Source: Candidatus Omnitrophota bacterium (lineage in GTDB: Bacteria > Omnitrophota > Gorgyraeia > Tantalellales > Tantalellaceae). From it: a DNA stretch of 32,817 nucleotides. Both the position numbers and the translations under genes were made by a program. Shown here in pieces: positions 19,334 to 29,020 of the stretch. Within the stretch, counting starts at the first letter, position 1; every line of letters starts with the position of its first letter. Location of the stretch: assembly GCA_015231405.1 (NCBI GenBank), contig JADGBR010000002.1, forward strand, positions 100,730-133,546, read 5' to 3'. The notes beneath the pieces were generated by a model. It searched no databases. It was given only the letters and a program-made list of their open reading frames with translations, and had not been told where the DNA came from.

Positions 19334-20725
19334 CTATTTTTCGATCGGCAATTCGGCTTTTATCCATGCCTTCCAACTGCCCGGCACATTTTTTACATCC
19401 AGAAAGCCTGCCTGCTTCAGCAAGCTGCTTGCGATACTGGCACGGTAACCTGTGTTGCAATACGTCGCTACCGGTACTTTCTTATCTAACTCGCCCATGT
19501 GCTTGGGCAGATCGGGAAGATAGATGTGTTTGGCATTGGGAATATGGCCGCTTTTCCATTCCAACGGCGACCTGACATCCAGCACTTGCACTGTCTTGTG
19601 GTTTCGATAAAGTTCATGTACGTCTATTTGCCGGATATGATCCATTGTCAATCCAGCCCGGACCCATGAACCCATCCCGCCGACCAGATACCCTAAAATG
19701 TTCGTAAATCCGGTCCTCCGGAAGAGCGAGACAACTTCATCAAGTTTATGATCACTTCTAAGTACGATTGCCAGAGGCTGTTCTGGGTCCAGCATCCATC
19801 CAGCCCAGACGGACAATTCTCCTTTATCTTCGATGTTGATCGCATCGGCAATATGCCCGCCGCCAAATTCCAACATCGACCTGGTATCCACAATGGCACA
19901 TTGCTTCGAACGGATCAGTTGTTCAAATTCTTTGGCCGTGCAGCCGGGAACGATCGGAGTGTTGTTCTCGATGCGAGCGCCTTGGGTATTCGTAATTTTC
20001 AAACGCGGGTAGTAAGTCGGCCGGGGTGTTGTATTTCTGACGGATAGATCCTTGAATTCCCCAAACGAGCTGCACTTCATGTATGGATTATGTGAATGTT
20101 CATAACCTATTGTTGAACTGAAGCGGTCCCCGATCGCAGGCCCGCACGCTGACCCATAACCGTGAGTTGGATGAATGATGACTCCGCCACTCAGTTTAGC
20201 ATAGACATTCGTTAAGGTATCATATTGCTTGTGCAGCATTTCCTCGAATCGCTTCTGGCCGAGCAAGTCGCTTCGGCCTACAGCATTGACTAGAAGTGAG
20301 CCTCCCGTAAAAACGGCATAAGGATCGTCAGGACTTGATCTTTCATGGATCAGGACAGCTATATGTTCCGGCGTGTGCCCAGGTGTGTTACGCGCCGTTA
20401 ATGAGATCGACCCCAGATCGATCTTGTCTCCTTCCCGAAGTTGATCCAGCTCGTAGCCATAAGTATCTTCATCCGAGTGTCCTGCATGAATGATCGCGTT
20501 TCCGACCCCGGCAGCTAACTGGCGAACTCCGCTTACAAAATCTTCATGGATATGCGTCTGAATAATGTGGCGGATAGTTACGTTGTGTTCTCTGGCAAGC
20601 TGGATGTAGGCGTCGCAATCAGGCCGCGGGTCAATGACTGCGGCTAACCCTGATGCCTCGTCTCCTATTACGTAACTAATATCTCCAATACCTTTCGAAA
20701 CCACTCGTTCAAAGACTAAGCTCAT
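19334..20725 (-). CDS. MBL-fold metallo-hydrolase with C-terminal rhodanese domains (persulfide dioxygenase-like)
   Basis: IQTHIHEDFVSGVRQLA, NTPGHTPEHIAVLI; rhodanese segments IVDTRSMLEFGGGHIADAINI and VLDVRSPLEWKSGHIPNAKHI...YCNTGYRASIASSLL. Confidence 0.9.
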   Translation of the reverse strand: MSLVFERVVSKGIGDISYVIGDEASGLAAVIDPRPDCDAYIQLAREHNVTIRHIIQTHIHEDFVSGVRQLAAGVGNAIIHAGHSDEDTYGYELDQLREGDKIDLGSISLTARNTPGHTPEHIAVLIHERSSPDDPYAVFTGGSLLVNAVGRSDLLGQKRFEEMLHKQYDTLTNVYAKLSGGVIIHPTHGYGSACGPAIGDRFSSTIGYEHSHNPYMKCSSFGEFKDLSVRNTTPRPTYYPRLKITNTQGARIENNTPIVPGCTAKEFEQLIRSKQCAIVDTRSMLEFGGGHIADAINIEDKGELSVWAGWMLDPEQPLAIVLRSDHKLDEVVSLFRRTGFTNILGYLVGGMGSWVRAGLTMDHIRQIDVHELYRNHKTVQVLDVRSPLEWKSGHIPNAKHIYLPDLPKHMGELDKKVPVATYCNTGYRASIASSLLKQAGFLDVKNVPGSWKAWIKAELPIEK

Positions 20726-20833
20726 GATCCACCTCAGTTAAATTTTTTCCCTGCCTCATTCAAGTAGACACAACAATGCTAATTTTCCCTTACACGGCCA
20801 CAAAGGACCCTCTCTCCGCCAGTTGAGTATGGT

Positions 20834-21244
20834 CTAAGTACTATTAATCAAATACACTACAAGAAAGATCCCGGCTGCAAAGACAGATGTGGTTAACAGT
20901 ATGGCAAGTACCGATGAAGGTTGGAATGTATCCTCGTCTATTTGTCTCTCAACCTTCTTGTACCTGACAAATGCCAAGAGAGCCATCACCGTGCCAAGAC
21001 CGACAAGGAATATCCCAGCGATCGCAGAATATCCATGAGAAGGAGGCAGCGTATTTTCAATATCAGCTTTTCCCAGAATCAATGACATTTGCTTTACGAA
21101 CAACGCAAACTTTTCAACAACAAAACCAAATGCCATTATCCCGATGCATGTTCTTATCCACGCAAGAAATGTCCTTTCATTCGCCATGTGTACACGGCGA
21201 TCACGAACTTTTAGAGAGCTCTTATCTTCAAGCATCTCTGACAT
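20834..21244 (-). CDS. DUF202 / YidH family membrane protein
   Basis: VHMANERTFLAWIRTCIGIMAFGFVVEKFALF. Confidence 0.9.
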   Translation of the reverse strand: MSEMLEDKSSLKVRDRRVHMANERTFLAWIRTCIGIMAFGFVVEKFALFVKQMSLILGKADIENTLPPSHGYSAIAGIFLVGLGTVMALLAFVRYKKVERQIDEDTFQPSSVLAILLTTSVFAAGIFLVVYLINST

Positions 21245-21329
21245 ATAACCTACCTTTGATCACACAGGATACCGCCGCGAATACCGGCTACCCAACTGTC
21301 CCAAACACCGCTTCCATTTCCCCTCGGTC

Positions 21330-22208
21330 CTACCCGTTCACAATTCTGCCCCCATTAGGATGCAAAACCTGCCCGGTCATATAGGAAGAATCCTCTGATG
21401 AAAGGAAAACGTAACACGGCGCCACTTCATCCGGCTGTCCTGCCCGGCCCATTGGCGTGTTGGTCCCGAATTTCTTGACCTTTTGAAGAGGAAACGACGC
21501 CGGTATGAGGGGCGTCCAGATCGGACCCGGAGCTACGCCATTGACACGTATCCCGCGCTTCGCTACCGCCAGCGCGAGAGATCGCGTGAAGGCGACGATC
21601 GCCCCCTTGGTCGACGCATAATCGATCAACTCCTTGTGCCCGAGATACGCTGTGACCGACGTAGTGTTGATGATGGCGCTCCCCTTTTTCATGAATTTGA
21701 GTGCCTCCCGTGACAGATAGAAGTAGGCGAAAATATTCGTTCGGAAGGTACGGAGCAGTTGATCGTCGGTAATGTCTTCGAGACGATACCTGAGGTGTTG
21801 TTCGGCGGCATTGTTTACCAGTATATCCAGTCTGCCGAATTCCTTTACCGTTCGCTCAACCGACCTGCGGCAGAAGTCGGGTCTACCGACATCTCCTCGA
21901 AGCAAGAGGCAATTTCGTCCTTCGGCTTCGACGAAACGGCGCGCGGCCGCCGCGTCTTCTGTCTCTTCCAGATAGACGATGGCGACATCAGCGCCTTCCT
22001 TCGCAAAGCTGATCGCCACCGCGCGGCCGATGCCGCTATCCCCGCCGGTGATGAGGGCGGTTTTTCCATCCAGCTTACCGGCGGCCTTATACTTTTTCAT
22101 TTCCGATTGAGGAGCAGGTCGCATCAGGGATTCTCGCCCCGGCTGACGCTTCTGATGTTGCGCCGGTTGCTTTGCCCTGAAACGCTCTTCGGATATCTTG
22201 CGGATCAT
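21330..22208 (-). CDS. SDR-family oxidoreductase (general-stress type)
   Basis: ALITGGDSGIGRAVAISFAKEGADVAIVYLEE; YASTKGAIVAFTRSLA; GQVLHPNGGRIVNG. Start MIRKISEERF at 22208 with GGAGAAA upstream. Confidence 0.92.
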   Translation of the reverse strand: MIRKISEERFRAKQPAQHQKRQPGRESLMRPAPQSEMKKYKAAGKLDGKTALITGGDSGIGRAVAISFAKEGADVAIVYLEETEDAAAARRFVEAEGRNCLLLRGDVGRPDFCRRSVERTVKEFGRLDILVNNAAEQHLRYRLEDITDDQLLRTFRTNIFAYFYLSREALKFMKKGSAIINTTSVTAYLGHKELIDYASTKGAIVAFTRSLALAVAKRGIRVNGVAPGPIWTPLIPASFPLQKVKKFGTNTPMGRAGQPDEVAPCYVFLSSEDSSYMTGQVLHPNGGRIVNG

Positions 22209-22228
22209 TACACTTTCTCCGTTGTTTT

Positions 22229-22345
22229 GTATGACGATCCTTGAAATGAAAGAATAATTAATACCGAAAGCATCGCTACGAGCAGCCCAGGGACTGCCCA
22301 TACTACTTTCCCGTACGCAGATCTGATCTATTTTAGATCATTCAT
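22229..22345 (-). pseudogene. degraded paralogue of the 39-aa membrane ORF at 31370-31489
   Basis: MNDLK*IRSAYGKVVWAVPGLLVAMLSVLIILSFQGSSY aligned to MNNLKWIKSKDGKVGWAILWLLGVPLPILFIIFILRGCQ; TGG to TAG at codon 6. Confidence 0.65.
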
Positions 22346-22401
22346 TCGACCTTCTCTCAACCTTAAGTTGGCATACTAGCAAGGTGTCAAGAATGAATCA
22401 A

Positions 22402-22417
22402 TTGTACCGAAGTATAA
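22402..22417. promoter_or_regulatory. palindromic motif copy 2, upstream of the small ORF relic/SDR
   Basis: TTGTAC-CGAA-GTATAA. Confidence 0.65.
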
Positions 22418-22513
22418 TATAAACATTTAAAATAAGCGTGCATGCTGAATCAATACCATGGCGTTGTCACTAACTAACTATAATATATCAAGTTGCAAAA
22501 GTGTTTGCGCAGA

Positions 22514-23818
22514 TCACCTCGCGCGGTGCAAATACTTCTTAAGATCATCTATACATATACGTTTATTGACAGCGTCTTGGAGCCTTTGACAGCGTCTTGG
22601 AGCCTTTTCCCTTCCACAACGACCGAATCGAAACAGACCGGCATCGCGATTTGTCCGGCCGGTATAATAGTCCCGGAGGATCTGAGCGGCGATGACGCTG
22701 AAGATAATACCATTCCCACCGTAACTCAGTGCGAAAGAGACGTGCCGGAACCTGCGATGGACACCGATGTAGGGAAGCCCGTCTTTCGTTTCACCAAAAG
22801 TACCTGCCCAGGCATAAGCCACTTCCAACGGCTGATCCGGGAACAGCCTCCCAAACTTCTTCACCAGGGTTCGGGTCTTTTGTGAAATTAACGCGTCCCG
22901 GCGCTTCGCATTCACAAAGTCTTCGTCTTCGCCACCGACGATCACGCGCCCTTCGGCAGTGGTCCGAAGATAGAGATAAGGCATGCCGCTTTCCCAAATA
23001 AGGCACTGCTGATACCATCCCGGGATCAGAGGGAGAGGCTCACTGATGAGCGCATAAGTGCTCTTCAATGTTCCCGCCCCGGTGTTAAGGAGAGCATTTG
23101 ACTCGAACCCCCCCGCTATCACCGCCCGCCGGGCGGTTATCAGGCACCCGTTGTGCGTGCTGATACGAACTCCTCGGCGGGTTTCCTCCACACACGTTAT
23201 TTTCGTCCGGTCGTAAACTTCAAGGCCAACGCGTTTCCCCGCAACGAAGAGGCCGTGAGTGAGGCGGTGGGGATCAACCTGGCCGCCGTCTTTGGAAAAG
23301 AGCGCGGCGGGACGGGAAAACGGAAAGCGTGCCCGAACCGCCTTAGCGTCGTAGAACTCCAACTCAATACCCATTTTCCGCCGCAGTCGGAATTCCTCCC
23401 GCAGTTCAAGTATTTCACGCTTATGACGGGCCAGAAACAAACTGGGCCTCCGCTCGAAGCCGCAGTCTATCTTTAAGCGCGCGGCCAGTTGCTCAAGCGT
23501 ACTGATCGCACCGCAGCATAACTGATAGCTTCGGGACGCTGCGGCCGGACCGACCTTGTTGATCAACTCACTTAGAGGCACATCAATTTCGTATTGAAGC
23601 AGAGCTGTACTCGCACTGGTGCTTCCTGTTCCGATGTCTCGCTTATCAACGACGATAGTTTTCACTCCGGCTTCAGCCAGATGTACCGCCACCAATGCCC
23701 CGGTTATCCCGCCCCCGATGACGACCGCGTCACAGGACACATTGCGTTGTAGCGAAGGGTAGTTCTCCGGGAGGCCATTGTTGACCGACCAAAATGGATG
23801 ACTCGAAGTGAGCTTCAT
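22514..23818 (-). CDS. FAD-dependent (DAO-type) oxidoreductase
   Basis: CDAVVIGGGITGALVAVHLAEAGVKTIVVDKRDIGTGSTSASTALLQYE; TFGETKDGLPYIG. Confidence 0.9.
   Translation of the reverse strand: MKLTSSHPFWSVNNGLPENYPSLQRNVSCDAVVIGGGITGALVAVHLAEAGVKTIVVDKRDIGTGSTSASTALLQYEIDVPLSELINKVGPAAASRSYQLCCGAISTLEQLAARLKIDCGFERRPSLFLARHKREILELREEFRLRRKMGIELEFYDAKAVRARFPFSRPAALFSKDGGQVDPHRLTHGLFVAGKRVGLEVYDRTKITCVEETRRGVRISTHNGCLITARRAVIAGGFESNALLNTGAGTLKSTYALISEPLPLIPGWYQQCLIWESGMPYLYLRTTAEGRVIVGGEDEDFVNAKRRDALISQKTRTLVKKFGRLFPDQPLEVAYAWAGTFGETKDGLPYIGVHRRFRHVSFALSYGGNGIIFSVIAAQILRDYYTGRTNRDAGLFRFGRCGREKAPRRCQRLQDAVNKRICIDDLKKYLHRAR
22568..22607. repeat. exact 20-bp tandem duplication inside the oxidoreductase 3' end
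   Basis: GACAGCGTCTTGGAGCCTTT x2. Confidence 0.95.
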
Positions 23819-23851
23819 GGCACTTTGTGATCCTCTAACCCTATGCGCTTT

Positions 23852-25948
23852 CTATGCTAATGTCCGAACAAACTTTTCCCGGGACCATTGGCGCGTCTTT
23901 GCGGCGGCAATAAAACTGTCTTTGTCGCCGGCATCCACGACTCCCGCGTCGTGTCCGACACCTGCCTTCTTCAAGAGTGCTTCGCCGCCGGTGTCAACCG
24001 CGATCGCCTTGAGATGACCGAAAGCATCCCGCACGAAGTCGATCGCAGCGCTTTCATTCGATAGCTCCTTTCGGCCTTCGTCGGAGAGGATAACGGCGAC
24101 CGCGTCGAAGATCACAGAAGGCATCCCGGCAAGTTGTCCGTCAGCCGTCAATATGGATCCATCGGCGAGCTTCGCTCCGCCAACTTTGGGTGCGACGATC
24201 TTCACGGAAGCGCCCGCATCGGTCGCGGCCTTTTTGATCCTCTTGATAACAGCGCCGTCTGAACCATCCGCGATGAGGATGCCGATCGCGCGACCCATGA
24301 GCGTGTCTTTCATCTTGCCGATGATCTGCAACGCCGGTGAAGGCTTCCTCTCGTCAACAGGCGCTGCCGCCTCCGGCTTAGTGGGAAGTTTATTGAAACC
24401 GAGGCCCGCGGCGACCCGCTTGGCGAGATCTTCCTCGATATGCCGCAGATGGCCAACGATCGCCTCACGCACATGGACGTGTTCGACCTTTGAAAGCTCA
24501 AACACTAATGCCGAAGCGATGTGCGCCTGCTCATACGCGGTCTGACTGAGATAGAACTGCCGCGCCTGGCTGTAATGGTCGGCGAAGCTCTCGGCGCGGA
24601 CGCGGCCTTTCCCGCCGGTTTCAGTTGCCGCTAGGCTGCGAAAGCCGCTGGCCGGTGTTTCTCGCGGCGAACTATCGGATAGGGTGTTCGGCTCATACGA
24701 AACACGGCCCGAGGGCTGCCCCATTTGCATATGTCCGTCGCGCTGCTGGTTGCCGAACGGGCACTTTGGCGCGTTGATCGGGATCTGGTGGAAATTGGGC
24801 GATCCCAAGCGCGAAAGTTGTGTGTCGAGATACGAGAATAGACGGCCCTGCAACAGCGGATCATTCGAGAAATCGATGCCCGGAACAATATTTGCGGGAC
24901 AATAGGCCACCTGTTCGGTTTCAGCGAAGAAATTATCCGGCCAGCGGTCCAGCACCATGCGCCCGATCACTTTCAAGGGCACCAGTTCTTCCGGGATCAG
25001 CTTGGTCGGGTCCAGATGGTCAAACGGAAATTTATCCGCTTCTTCCTCGGTAAAAAGCTGAACCGCGAATTCCCACTCCGGGAAGTTGCCCGACGATATG
25101 GCCTCGAACATGTCGCGTCGGTGGAAGTCTTGATCAGCGCCTGAGATCTTGACGGTCTCATCCCAAATGGTGGACTGCAGGCCGAGCTTCGGACGCCAGT
25201 GGAATTTGACGAAGGTTGATCCCCCTCTGTCGTTGATCAGCCGGAAACTATGTACACCAAAGCCCTCGATCATCCTGAGCGAACGCGGTATGGTGCGATC
25301 GGACATTATCCACATCACCATATGCATGGATTCGGGCGTGAGCGAAATGAAATCCCAGAAGGTGTCGTGCGCGGTCGCCGATTGCGGAAAGGCACGATCG
25401 GGTTCCATTTTTACGGCATGGATGAGATCGGGGAATTTGATGGCATCCTGGATGAAGAATACCGGAACGTTATTGCCGACCAGGTCCCAGTTGCCTTCCT
25501 TCGTGTAAAACTTGACCGCAAATCCCCGCACGTCACGCGGGGTGTCTACCGAACCGGCACCGCCCGCAACGGTCGATATACGTGTAAACACCGGTGTCTT
25601 CTCCCCTACTTCGGTAAGTATCCTGGCGGTGGTGTATTTCTTCAATGAGGCGGAGAGCTCGAAGAATCCATGCGCGCCCGTTCCTCGCGCATGCACGATA
25701 CGCTCGGGGATCCGCTCATGATCGAAAGACGTGACTTTTTCGCGAAGGATGAAATCCTCAAGAAGCGTCGGGCCGAGCGGATTGGCCTTAAGCGAGTTTT
25801 GGTTATCGGACAGCGCGACGCCTTGGTTCGTGGTGAGCGGGGGGTGGTCTCCGCCGGCGGCCTGGTGCAGCTCGCCGCCGATAGCCGGTTTCGAGTCTCG
25901 CCTGGAAGCCGAGCCTCCAGAATTACTTGGTGTCTTTTTTTTGCTCAT
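23852..25948 (-). CDS. katE: large-subunit catalase (HPII type) with C-terminal DJ-1/GATase-like domain
   Basis: [71 protein letters not shown]-terminal [40 protein letters not shown]. Confidence 0.94.
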   Translation of the reverse strand: MSKKKTPSNSGGSASRRDSKPAIGGELHQAAGGDHPPLTTNQGVALSDNQNSLKANPLGPTLLEDFILREKVTSFDHERIPERIVHARGTGAHGFFELSASLKKYTTARILTEVGEKTPVFTRISTVAGGAGSVDTPRDVRGFAVKFYTKEGNWDLVGNNVPVFFIQDAIKFPDLIHAVKMEPDRAFPQSATAHDTFWDFISLTPESMHMVMWIMSDRTIPRSLRMIEGFGVHSFRLINDRGGSTFVKFHWRPKLGLQSTIWDETVKISGADQDFHRRDMFEAISSGNFPEWEFAVQLFTEEEADKFPFDHLDPTKLIPEELVPLKVIGRMVLDRWPDNFFAETEQVAYCPANIVPGIDFSNDPLLQGRLFSYLDTQLSRLGSPNFHQIPINAPKCPFGNQQRDGHMQMGQPSGRVSYEPNTLSDSSPRETPASGFRSLAATETGGKGRVRAESFADHYSQARQFYLSQTAYEQAHIASALVFELSKVEHVHVREAIVGHLRHIEEDLAKRVAAGLGFNKLPTKPEAAAPVDERKPSPALQIIGKMKDTLMGRAIGILIADGSDGAVIKRIKKAATDAGASVKIVAPKVGGAKLADGSILTADGQLAGMPSVIFDAVAVILSDEGRKELSNESAAIDFVRDAFGHLKAIAVDTGGEALLKKAGVGHDAGVVDAGDKDSFIAAAKTRQWSREKFVRTLA

Positions 25949-26032
25949 GATCGATCTCCTTTCTTAGCAACGCCTCTTTCTTAATAATGATCTTTTTTAA
26001 TCGTTCCACCATTATGGAAATATTCAAAATGA

Positions 26033-26054
26033 AATCAATTTCACCAAGGGATTA
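26033..26054. promoter_or_regulatory. degenerate palindromic motif copy, upstream of katE
   Basis: Minus strand TAATCCCTTGGTGAAATTGATT; about 16 of 22 positions agree with TTATACTTCGGTACAATTGATT. Confidence 0.35.
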
Positions 26055-26434
26055 CTGACGGACCGGATATTTTATCTTTAACGCGGCCGTGCGGTTCTGA
26101 TACATTGGATAAGTCCTTTTGGCTTATCACTGACAAAGGAGGGGTCTTTTGCCATCGATAGCCGCCTACGGCGTCCGCGTACCCTCTCGAAAATCCGATG
26201 GCGGCATTCATGTTTTCTAATAAATAAGAGGTTGTAAAGATCTACGTAGGCGTTCCGACATCGACGTGCATCTCATCATACACATTACCATCCGCCGCGA
26301 CACGAAATAAAACCGGGGAGAAAGTCACCGGTGTGGAAGACGAGGCGAGTATTACCTTTCGGAAGAGGTCAATGTCACCTCGGACTTCCGATTTTCTTCA
26401 TTATCCTTTTTCCTTCTTTATTATACTTGCTTTG

Positions 26435-26833
26435 CTATTTTTTATGAGCCGGCTTGCCGTCGATAACCGCGTTAAGCACTTTCTGGATCCCGAAATATTT
26501 GACCCAATTTTCCTCCCTGAACAGGTAAAACAGGATTATTATCGCTGCCAGGAACTCCATCCCTCCCAGAACTAATGCGGTGATGAATTTCACCTGGACG
26601 CTCCAAAGCGAATATTTAAAGAACGCCGTGTGGATCAAGAACAATCCGCTTACCAGAAGAATAAAGGAAAACATTACGAACATGATATTTACAAAGAATA
26701 CCCTTACGCTCCTGACACCTCCGACATACGCCTCTGCGGCTTTGATCTTCAGCAACGCTGCTCTTCCTTTATACCTCTTCACCATACCGAGTATCATAAG
26801 CGAAGAAATGATCCTGCGAATTATTTTTTCCAT
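26435..26833 (-). CDS. phage-holin-family-like (DUF1469-type) membrane protein
   Basis: KIKAAEAYVGGVRSVRVFFVNIMFVMFSFILLVSGLFLIHTAFF plus a second hydrophobic helix; start MEKIIRR at 26833. Confidence 0.55.
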   Translation of the reverse strand: MEKIIRRIISSLMILGMVKRYKGRAALLKIKAAEAYVGGVRSVRVFFVNIMFVMFSFILLVSGLFLIHTAFFKYSLWSVQVKFITALVLGGMEFLAAIIILFYLFREENWVKYFGIQKVLNAVIDGKPAHKK

Positions 26834-26847
26834 GCCTGCCCTTAAGG

Positions 26848-27195
26848 TTAGCTTCGTTTTGATCCCATGACATATCCTAGCAGCAGGGAAACAACCGCTG
26901 TTCCGGCGATGTATGCCCATGGATCCTTGTGCACTCTCTTATCAGCTTCGCATGCGGCTTTTTTTACTTTTTCTTCCCCTTCGGCAAGTGTATTCTGAGC
27001 CAATTGCCTTACCTTATCGTACATTTGCTTGCCTTGTTCCGCGCCAGCGCCCATAGCCTGTCTGATATGGGAATATTTATCCGTGATGAGCCCTTTAATT
27101 TCATCCTTCTTCTCTTTGGCCGCCTCATTGAGCAGCTCAAGGGCTTCCGTGATCTTAGCGCTGCTTGTACCTGTTTTCATTCCTATGTCCGACAT
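26848..27195 (-). CDS. DUF883/YqjD-like membrane-anchored protein
   Basis: Charged helical region then VHKDPWAYIAGTAVVSLLLGYVMGSKRS, a DUF883-type C-terminus. Confidence 0.82.
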   Translation of the reverse strand: MSDIGMKTGTSSAKITEALELLNEAAKEKKDEIKGLITDKYSHIRQAMGAGAEQGKQMYDKVRQLAQNTLAEGEEKVKKAACEADKRVHKDPWAYIAGTAVVSLLLGYVMGSKRS

Positions 27196-27321
27196 AATAA
27201 CCTCCTGTTTATATCTTTTTGATCATCAATGCGCGACAGATATTCTCCGCTTGGCTTGCGCGCGCCAAGAACAAGCGTTCGTGTTGCTTCTTATTCTAAA
27301 TATCATGAAAAGTAAAAGCAA

Positions 27322-27337
27322 TTGTACTCGGGTATAA
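27322..27337. promoter_or_regulatory. palindromic motif copy 3, upstream of the DUF883-like gene
   Basis: TTGTAC-TCGG-GTATAA. Confidence 0.65.
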
Positions 27338-27547
27338 CAGGCGGATAATAATTCGGAAAGATCCAACAAGGAGTAGATTTCATAAAATTCGCGAGTCTTG
27401 ATATATCGAAAAAGATATTTCGGCTGAACGATCTTTTCGACCTCCCCTTCGGGATGGCTCTTTGTAAATTCCTCCGGAAAACTTGCCTTTACTTTAAGTG
27501 CCCTTAAACCCGGCGCGCGCGGTGTCGCGAAAATGCGCAGCATTTTT

Positions 27548-28066
27548 TCATACTGAAATCTTCTTAAGCTTGATCAATGAATCTTTTGTGAATGCGGGAA
27601 TATCAGCCGGAGAACGGCTCGAAACAAAATTTCTGTCCACCACCACTTCCTGATCCGCATACTCGGCGCCCGCATTTTTTATATCCTGAATAATTGATTT
27701 CCAGCCCGTTACCCTGCGTCCCTTTAAAAGGCCGGCCGTAATCAATAACTGCGCACCGTGGCAAATAAAAAAGATAGGCTTATCTGTCGCGCCAAATTGT
27801 TTCACAAAATTAACCACCTCGTCATTGCTTCTCAAACGATCTGGAGAATATCCGCCCGGGATAAAGATCGCGTCAAAGTCATCAGGTCTGACCTCGCTCG
27901 CAGTCTTATCTATTTCAACCTTAACACCCGTCTTCGCCCCGGTCACAGCCCCCATCTTAACTCCTATATTAACGAGACCATGCCCTGCATCTTTGAAGGC
28001 TTTTGCCGGTTTTACATATTCCGAATCCTCGAACATATCGTCTATTAAAACTCCAACTCTGGCCAT
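27548..28066 (-). CDS. DJ-1/PfpI family protein (general stress protein 18-like)
   Basis: MARVGVLIDDMFEDSEYVKPAKAFKDAGH...DAIFIPGGYSPDRLR...KPIFFICHGAQLLITAGLLKGRRVTGW. Confidence 0.93.
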   Translation of the reverse strand: MARVGVLIDDMFEDSEYVKPAKAFKDAGHGLVNIGVKMGAVTGAKTGVKVEIDKTASEVRPDDFDAIFIPGGYSPDRLRSNDEVVNFVKQFGATDKPIFFICHGAQLLITAGLLKGRRVTGWKSIIQDIKNAGAEYADQEVVVDRNFVSSRSPADIPAFTKDSLIKLKKISV

Positions 28067-28292
28067 AAGTCCTCCTTATCTTTTGTACTTAAAGAACTCG
28101 ACTTGCCCATTTTTTTATTTTTCTAGAACGCACCCCATGACCTTTAACAGCCCTAACGCACATCTGCACCAAATGCATAGAAGACTTTAACCGTTCTCAC
28201 CATTCCCAGCAATTGCCTAATTTCTGTTTTTTAATGACAACTCTATGCCGTTGTAACAAGCTGCATTATAAAACCATTAATAAGAGGGTCAA

Positions 28293-28308
28293 TTGTACCT
28301 GGGTATAA
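28293..28308. promoter_or_regulatory. palindromic motif copy 4, upstream of PfpI gene
   Basis: TTGTAC-CTGG-GTATAA. Confidence 0.65.
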
Positions 28309-28315
28309 ATAGCCT

Positions 28316-29020
28316 TCATCCTTTAAAGATAATGATCAAAAGACGTCCACAGAACTGCTTCTTTACCCTCCCTTTAATGTTTAACTTATCCAGAAGCTCT
28401 GTCATCTCTTCTAGCCGGAAACCTTTCCTTATAGATAACAAAGCGTCGTTTCGAGAGTGTTTATTCTTTATGAAACGCGTCAGAAGATAGCATAGTAAAA
28501 ATACGGCAGGTGATCTCGTTAGATCATTTATTATCAAAGCATGCCGGGATTTGTCCAAGAGATGCAGCACCGCTTTTTCGATCTCACCTCGGTTGAAATG
28601 ATGGAAGACCATCGAAGCAATAATAATATCGGACTGAGCCAGATCTTTATCGAAGAGATCTCCTTGCGAATATCTGATCCCCTCTATTTTTTTACGCGCT
28701 TGTGCCAATTCGACGATCCTGGTATTTTTATCTATGCCGTTATATCTCACGGAAAAACCGTTATCCCTCGCCCACCTAAAAATAGTCGGCGCCATATCGC
28801 CAATACCGCATCCCACATCCAGTATCTCCGCTCTTCGCTCCCTGGGCCAGGAACTCATAGCGATATTAAGAGCCGTCCGCACTGCCCTGTGGCCGCCTCC
28901 CCATCTATTTACAAATCGTATGAAGCGAAAACTGTCAAGAATATCGTCATCCGTCATATCTGGCATATCGAGATATTCTTTTGAGCAGCTTCTTACGTTA
29001 AAATACTTTATCGGGAGCAT
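28316..29020 (-). CDS. class I SAM-dependent methyltransferase (PKS-associated)
   Basis: EILDVGCGIGDMAPTIFRWARDNGFSVRYNGIDKN...FHHFNRGEIEKAV; probable start MLPIKYF overlaps the upstream stop. Confidence 0.88.
   Translation of the reverse strand: MLPIKYFNVRSCSKEYLDMPDMTDDDILDSFRFIRFVNRWGGGHRAVRTALNIAMSSWPRERRAEILDVGCGIGDMAPTIFRWARDNGFSVRYNGIDKNTRIVELAQARKKIEGIRYSQGDLFDKDLAQSDIIIASMVFHHFNRGEIEKAVLHLLDKSRHALIINDLTRSPAVFLLCYLLTRFIKNKHSRNDALLSIRKGFRLEEMTELLDKLNIKGRVKKQFCGRLLIIIFKG

Noticed and set aside
27226-27543. 105-aa minus ORF between PfpI and DUF883 genes
   Set aside because: Plausible N-terminal half, but it runs through the palindromic box and intergenic region; not enough support to call as a gene.
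23852-28066. Phage-related region (holin-like protein)
   Set aside because: The holin-family-like gene sits with DUF883, catalase and PfpI stress genes; no other phage genes present.
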